Assembly (NCBI GenBank): GCA_036505015.1
Contig: DASXUC010000050.1
Coordinates: 1-9,079, forward strand
Source of the DNA: DASXUC01 sp036505015
Lineage (GTDB): Bacteria; Sysuimicrobiota; Sysuimicrobiia; Sysuimicrobiales; Kaftiobacteriaceae
Length of the DNA stretch: 9,079 nt
Reading direction: 5' to 3'
The stretch's first letter is position 1. Each line of letters begins with the position of its first letter. This document shows, in pieces, positions 6,733 through 9,079 of the stretch. The notes below the pieces were generated by a model. That model was not told the DNA's origin and did not search any database. It worked only from the letters and a program-made list of their open reading frames with translations. Position numbers and translations under genes: made by a program.

Positions 6733-7104
6733 ATGTTTCTCGACGAGCTGATGAAGCGGTTTGCGGATATGCAGACCCAGGCTACGGCGAAGACGGTGGT
6801 CGGCGAGCCGATGCAGATCAACGGGCGCACCATCATCCCGCTGGCGTCGGTATCTTATGGATTTGGCATGGGCGGCGGGCAGGGCCCGAAGGGCGAGGCA
6901 GGCAAAGACGCGCCGGTCGGCGGCGGTGGGGGCGGGGGAGCCCGCATCGAGCCGGTGGCGTTCCTCGAGATTACCGACGGCGCGCTGAAGATTCAGCCGG
7001 TCATCAACGTCAACCGGATCGCGATCGTGGCGCTGCTGGTGGCGGGATGGGCCGCGTTCTGGTTCAGCCGGGCCAGGCGATCGCGGCGAGCATCCACAGC
7101 CTAG
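6733..7104 (+). CDS. GerW/YtfJ-family protein with C-terminal membrane anchor
   Basis: This 123-residue protein carries the Spore_YtfJ (GerW) core: VVGEPMQINGRTIIPLASVSYGFG (22-45), a glycine-rich stretch with seven consecutive glycines (63-69), and RIEPVAFLEITDGALKIQPV (71-90). In Bacillus, GerW/YtfJ is a spore protein needed for normal germination. Homologues also occur in bacteria not known to sporulate, so the family match does not prove sporulation. Residues about 95-112 (IAIVALLVAGWAAFWFS) form one hydrophobic segment followed by RARRSRR. That suggests a C-terminally anchored membrane protein with the basic tail inside, while the glycine-rich domain's side is uncertain. GGAGGTG (6722-6728) sits 4 nt before the ATG and fixes the start. 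It is divergent from gdhA and convergent with the iron-transporter-like gene. Confidence 0.82.
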   Translation: MFLDELMKRFADMQTQATAKTVVGEPMQINGRTIIPLASVSYGFGMGGGQGPKGEAGKDAPVGGGGGGGARIEPVAFLEITDGALKIQPVINVNRIAIVALLVAGWAAFWFSRARRSRRASTA

Positions 7105-7120
7105 GAGCTAGGATCGTTTT
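7100..7120 (+). terminator. Weak intrinsic-terminator-like hairpin after the GerW-like gene
   Basis: CCTAG-gag-CTAGG (7100-7112), a 5-bp stem that includes the TAG stop codon, is followed by atcgTTTT (7113-7120). The stem is short for a terminator. A second weak hairpin, AACCG-accgc-CGGTT (7134-7148), lies in the remainder of this 44-bp convergent gap. No 9-bp element is present here. Confidence 0.3.
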
Positions 7121-7148
7121 CAAAGGGTGTGGGAACCGACCGCCGGTT

Positions 7149-8267
7149 TCATAAGGTCCTGGAAATCCACTCCCCGACCAGGTAGCCGATCCCGGCGATG
7201 CCGAGGCCGACGATGAACATGTCCGCTCCGCTGCGGAACGCTCCCCGGCCGGTGAACACGCTGCGGGCGGCGCCGACGCCGAAGTGCGAGAGCATGCTGA
7301 TGGTGAATGCCGTCAAGATCGCCGGCCGGCCCTGCATGATGAGGAACGGGAAGACCGGGATGAACGCGCCGACGGCTGTGGCCACTCCGGTAATCCACCC
7401 TTCGCGCAGTGGGGACATCGTGGCCTCGGCGATGCCCAATTCCATATGCGTCTTTTCGCGTAAGGCCCGCTCAGGATCTTCCATGACCTGTGCCGCGGCG
7501 CGCTTGGCTTCGACCGGATCGAGCCCCCGCGTCTCGTACAACAGTGCCAGTTCCGCCTGCTCGAGGTCGGGCATCAGGCGCAGTTCTTCGCGTTCCACCG
7601 CAATCTCGTGGGCGTAGACTTCCCGCTCGCTCTTGGCCGCCAGGAATCCGCTGCTGCCCATGGACAGCGCGTCGGCAATGAGGCCGGCCACCCCGGACAC
7701 CACGATGATGTGGTGGGGAACGCTGGCACCCAGCACGCCCATCACGAGCCCGAAGTTCGCGGTCAGGCCGTCGTTGAAGCCGTACACGGCGTTGCGTAGG
7801 AAGCCGCCCGACGCCGTGCGGTGCCAGGGTTCTCCGGAGACCCCCAGCAGTTCGCCGAGCTGCTCCGCGTGTTCCGCGGACTCTTTGGCCAGTTCCGCGG
7901 CGGCCTGTGACGCCTCAGACTTCTGGTACGCTCCCGCTCCGCGCAGATAGCCCTTGGTCTCGCGGCCTTCCTCGCTGAGCAGCAGCGACGCCAGAAGCCG
8001 CCAGCCGAACATCCGGCCCATCAGTGCCATGATCCGGGCGCGGAGGCTGGGGCGGTGGGGCGGCAGCTGGACGCCGGCGCTGCGGAGGACGTCCGCCCAC
8101 CGGGCGAGGTGCTGATCCTCCACTGTGGCCAGGCCGGTGAATACCCGCCTGCGCCGGTCATCCGTTTCCCGCGAAACGATCTCCCGGTAGAGAAACGCGG
8201 CGTCGCCTTCGTCCTGCCAGTGCTCGTGCCAGATCTTCAGTTGATTGCCAGAGGTGCCGTTACGCAT
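7149..8267 (-). CDS. Ferritin-like/VIT1 fusion, MbfA-like iron transporter
   Basis: This 372-residue protein joins an N-terminal ferritin-like helical domain (about 10-145) to a C-terminal CCC1/VIT1 membrane domain (about 155-372). Candidate di-iron ligands are E20, E50 and H53 in VEDQH, E99/E100, and E132 with H133 in SAEHAEQL. The VIT1 domain shows GFNDGLTANFGLVMGVLGA (163-181) and DALSMGSSGFLAAKSERE (199-216). A soluble acidic metal-binding loop (about 217-280) is followed by more hydrophobic segments around 291-310, 314-332 and 349-367. This is the architecture of MbfA, a membrane-bound ferritin that exports iron in alphaproteobacteria; export of iron or manganese to limit oxidative stress is the best guess. 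The only upstream ATG is at 8267, with no Shine-Dalgarno sequence and a -10-like TATAGT five bases before it. Confidence 0.87.
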   Translation of the reverse strand: MRNGTSGNQLKIWHEHWQDEGDAAFLYREIVSRETDDRRRRVFTGLATVEDQHLARWADVLRSAGVQLPPHRPSLRARIMALMGRMFGWRLLASLLLSEEGRETKGYLRGAGAYQKSEASQAAAELAKESAEHAEQLGELLGVSGEPWHRTASGGFLRNAVYGFNDGLTANFGLVMGVLGASVPHHIIVVSGVAGLIADALSMGSSGFLAAKSEREVYAHEIAVEREELRLMPDLEQAELALLYETRGLDPVEAKRAAAQVMEDPERALREKTHMELGIAEATMSPLREGWITGVATAVGAFIPVFPFLIMQGRPAILTAFTISMLSHFGVGAARSVFTGRGAFRSGADMFIVGLGIAGIGYLVGEWISRTL

Positions 8268-8272
8268 TGTTC

Positions 8273-8278
8273 ACTATA
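8273..8278 (-). promoter_or_regulatory. -10-like box of the MbfA-like gene, possible leaderless transcript
   Basis: On the minus strand TATAGT matches the -10 consensus at 5 of 6 positions. Only gaaca separates it from the ATG, so a normally spaced transcription start would fall on or beside the start codon. I see no -35 hexamer at 16-18 bp. The bases lie within the palindrome ACTATAGT (8273-8280). Confidence 0.4.
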
Positions 8279-8280
8279 GT

Positions 8281-8502
8281 ACTCTGCCTGCCACTCGCGG
8301 ACTACTCCCGGAAGGTTGGTGGGGTTTGATGATAGCGCATTGCGAACGCCGAATCGCGCGGCCCAATCCAGATGCTGTGAGTTTCCGAATCCGACTTCTG
8401 GGCATGCTTCAATTGTGTTTTTTGAGTTGCAGTCAATTCGAACAGCCGAAGAAGACTCAGAGGAGCTGTTTACGTATGTCTCGGGCCAGTGGTGCGCCTT
8501 TC
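8281..8502. other. Intergenic stretch of lower GC without a convincing gene
   Basis: Between the MbfA-like gene and the tRNA promoter the base composition drops visibly below that of the flanking genes, with a T6 run at 8419-8424 and repeated TCAATT (8409-8414, 8433-8438). An open frame runs from TTG 8316 to a TAG at 8532-8534 (72 codons, ending LDWMFDASYN). It lacks a ribosome-binding site, resembles no family I recognise, and its end lies on the tRNA promoter. It could be a decayed gene fragment. I see no RNA gene here. Confidence 0.3.
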
Positions 8503-8531
8503 TTGATTGGATGTTTGACGCATCGTATAAT
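8503..8531 (+). promoter_or_regulatory. Sigma-70-type promoter of the tRNA genes
   Basis: TTGATT (8503-8508) and a perfect TATAAT (8526-8531) are separated by exactly 17 bp. The expected transcription start is near 8538, about seven bases before the tRNA-Tyr 5' end. This is the best promoter match in the window. No comparable promoter precedes tRNA-Gly, so both tRNAs probably share it. Confidence 0.78.
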
Positions 8532-8544
8532 TAGCAATGAAGTT

Positions 8545-8631
8545 GGGCGGGTGCGCGAGCGGCTAAACGAGCAGACTGTAGATCTGCCGGCTTAAACGCC
8601 TTCAGAGGTTCGAGTCCTCTCCCGCCCACCA
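8545..8631 (+). tRNA. tRNA-Tyr (anticodon GTA)
   Basis: The acceptor stem GGGCGGG (8545-8551) pairs perfectly with CCCGCCC (8621-8627), followed by discriminator A and an encoded CCA (8629-8631). The anticodon stem GCAGA/TCTGC encloses the loop CTGTAGA, giving anticodon GTA at 8578-8580. A class II long variable arm is present (GGC/GCC stem, 8589-8600), as expected for bacterial tRNA-Tyr. The T arm is AGAGG-TTCGAGT-CCTCT (8604-8620). The base 3' of the anticodon is G rather than the A usual in bacterial tRNA-Tyr. Confidence 0.96.
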
Positions 8632-8637
8632 TTGAAG

Positions 8638-8735
8638 GTCAGTCCACCCGGTCTACCCAGTCAATTGAGGAGAGGCAGATGAAAGTACTTGAGACTGGGA
8701 AGACAGGGAAGACCGGGAGGACTGGGTAGACGCAG
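8638..8735. repeat. Inverted 9-bp-period intergenic element 4 between two tRNA genes
   Basis: The left arm has three units: gtcagtcca, cccggtcta and cccagtcaa (8638-8664). After a 26-nt spacer the right arm has five: gagactggg, aagacaggg, aagaccggg, aggactggg and tagacgcag (8691-8735). CCCAGTC (8656-8662) pairs perfectly with GACTGGG (8693-8699). CCCGGTCTA can pair with either of the next two right-arm units, at 7 or 8 of 9 positions. The right end, AGACGCAGTTG (8728-8738), is identical to that of element 3 (5294-5304). It starts six bases after the tRNA-Tyr CCA. It may help separate or process the two tRNAs, or partly terminate transcription. Confidence 0.8.
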
Positions 8736-8745
8736 TTGTCCTTGG

Positions 8746-8816
<71 letters not shown>

Positions 8817-8819
<3 letters not shown>

Positions 8820-8858
8820 TGAACCACTCGTTGCACTCAGGTTCATGGCGACGCCATG
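8817..8858 (+). terminator. Overlapping inverted repeats at the 3' end of tRNA-Gly
   Basis: CCATGAACC (8817-8825) and GGTTCATGG (8840-8848) form a perfect 9-bp stem with a 14-nt loop; the left arm starts with the CCA of the tRNA. A second palindrome, CATGGCG-a-CGCCATG (8844-8858), shares bases with the right arm, so the two folds exclude each other. Only TTT and then TCT follow, so termination is possible but not certain. Confidence 0.4.
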
Positions 8859-8996
8859 TTTCTCGCTAAGATCTGCTTCAGATTCTTCAGGCGCCGGACG
8901 ATCGGGACCACCTGGACCATCGGCAAGAGGACTTCGCCGGAGGCGGGCCGAACTCAGTCCAAAATCAAGCGGAAAGTCATCAATCCGGTGAGGTGA
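8856..8996 (+). CDS. Possible 46-residue basic small ORF (doubtful)
   Basis: An ATG at 8856 opens 46 codons beginning MFLAKICFRFFRRR and ending KRKVINPVR, with the TGA at 8994-8996 five bases before the next gene. The peptide is strongly basic and not recognised. There is no good ribosome-binding site, and the start lies within a palindrome. Its stop overlaps the Shine-Dalgarno sequence of the next gene, which would suit a coupled leader peptide. Chance remains more likely. Confidence 0.18.
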   Translation: MFLAKICFRFFRRRTIGTTWTIGKRTSPEAGRTQSKIKRKVINPVR

Positions 8997-9001
8997 ATTG
9001 G

Positions 9002-9079
9002 ATGAGGCGAGTGCTCGCAGTCGTACTGTGTGCTCTCTTGATCATGATCGCCACGGCCGTGAGTGGTCAGGGGCGCATC
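9002..9079 (+). CDS. Secreted or exported protein, N-terminal signal peptide only (partial)
   Basis: ATG 9002 is preceded by AGGTGA (8991-8996) at good spacing, and the frame is open to the window edge (26 codons). The peptide starts MRRVLAVVLCALLIMIATAV and continues SGQGRI. Two arginines precede a hydrophobic core of about 15 residues, followed by small residues around TAVSG, which makes a Sec-type signal peptide with probable cleavage after about residue 20-22. The mature protein lies outside the window, so no function can be given. C10 sits inside the hydrophobic core and is not a lipobox. Confidence 0.72.
   Translation, partial: MRRVLAVVLCALLIMIATAVSGQGRI

Noticed and set aside
8545..8631. 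Integration site (attB) of a mobile element at tRNA-Tyr
   Set aside because: No direct repeat of the tRNA 3' end and no integrase gene are seen in the window.

Overview
This is a GC-rich bacterial chromosomal segment, dense with ordinary-looking genes and with two tRNA genes that encode their own CCA. I cannot name the species. A NarL/LuxR regulator with a GAF/HisKA_3 kinase, a GerW/YtfJ-like protein, an MbfA-like iron protein and long stop-free 9-bp intergenic repeats would fit an uncultured Terrabacteria-type lineage (for example Chloroflexota, Armatimonadota or CSP1-3/Sysuimicrobiota). That placement is inference.

Left part (2-5194, all plus strand): the C-terminal end of a LuxR-type response regulator, a cytoplasmic GAF-containing NarX-like histidine kinase, an FAD-dependent DAO-family oxidoreductase 15 bp downstream, a class II aldolase/adducin protein with an unusual N-terminal domain and a strong ribosome-binding site, and a zinc-dependent alcohol dehydrogenase. 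The three enzymes look like a small catabolic module next to a two-component system; the substrate cannot be read from the sequence.

Middle (5307-8267): a minus-strand glutamate dehydrogenase, divergent from a small GerW/YtfJ-like protein with a C-terminal membrane anchor, which converges on a minus-strand ferritin-like/VIT1 fusion resembling the iron exporter MbfA. The fusion gene has a -10-like box so close to its ATG that its mRNA may be leaderless.

Right part (8281-9079): a less GC-rich stretch with no convincing gene, a near-consensus sigma-70 promoter, tRNA-Tyr(GTA), a repeat element, tRNA-Gly(TCC), an inverted repeat starting at the CCA end, and the start of a secreted protein cut by the window edge.

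The most unusual feature is a family of four intergenic elements (161-244, 3856-3959, 5195-5301, 8638-8735). Each has two mutually inverted arms built from degenerate 9-bp units (typically CCCAGTCTN on the left, NAGACTGGG on the right) around a spacer of about 17-26 nt. In three cases the first unit begins at the base right after a stop codon, and one element fills the whole gap between two convergent genes. They look like structured 3'-UTR or terminator-type elements without a T-tract, and I do not recognise a named family.
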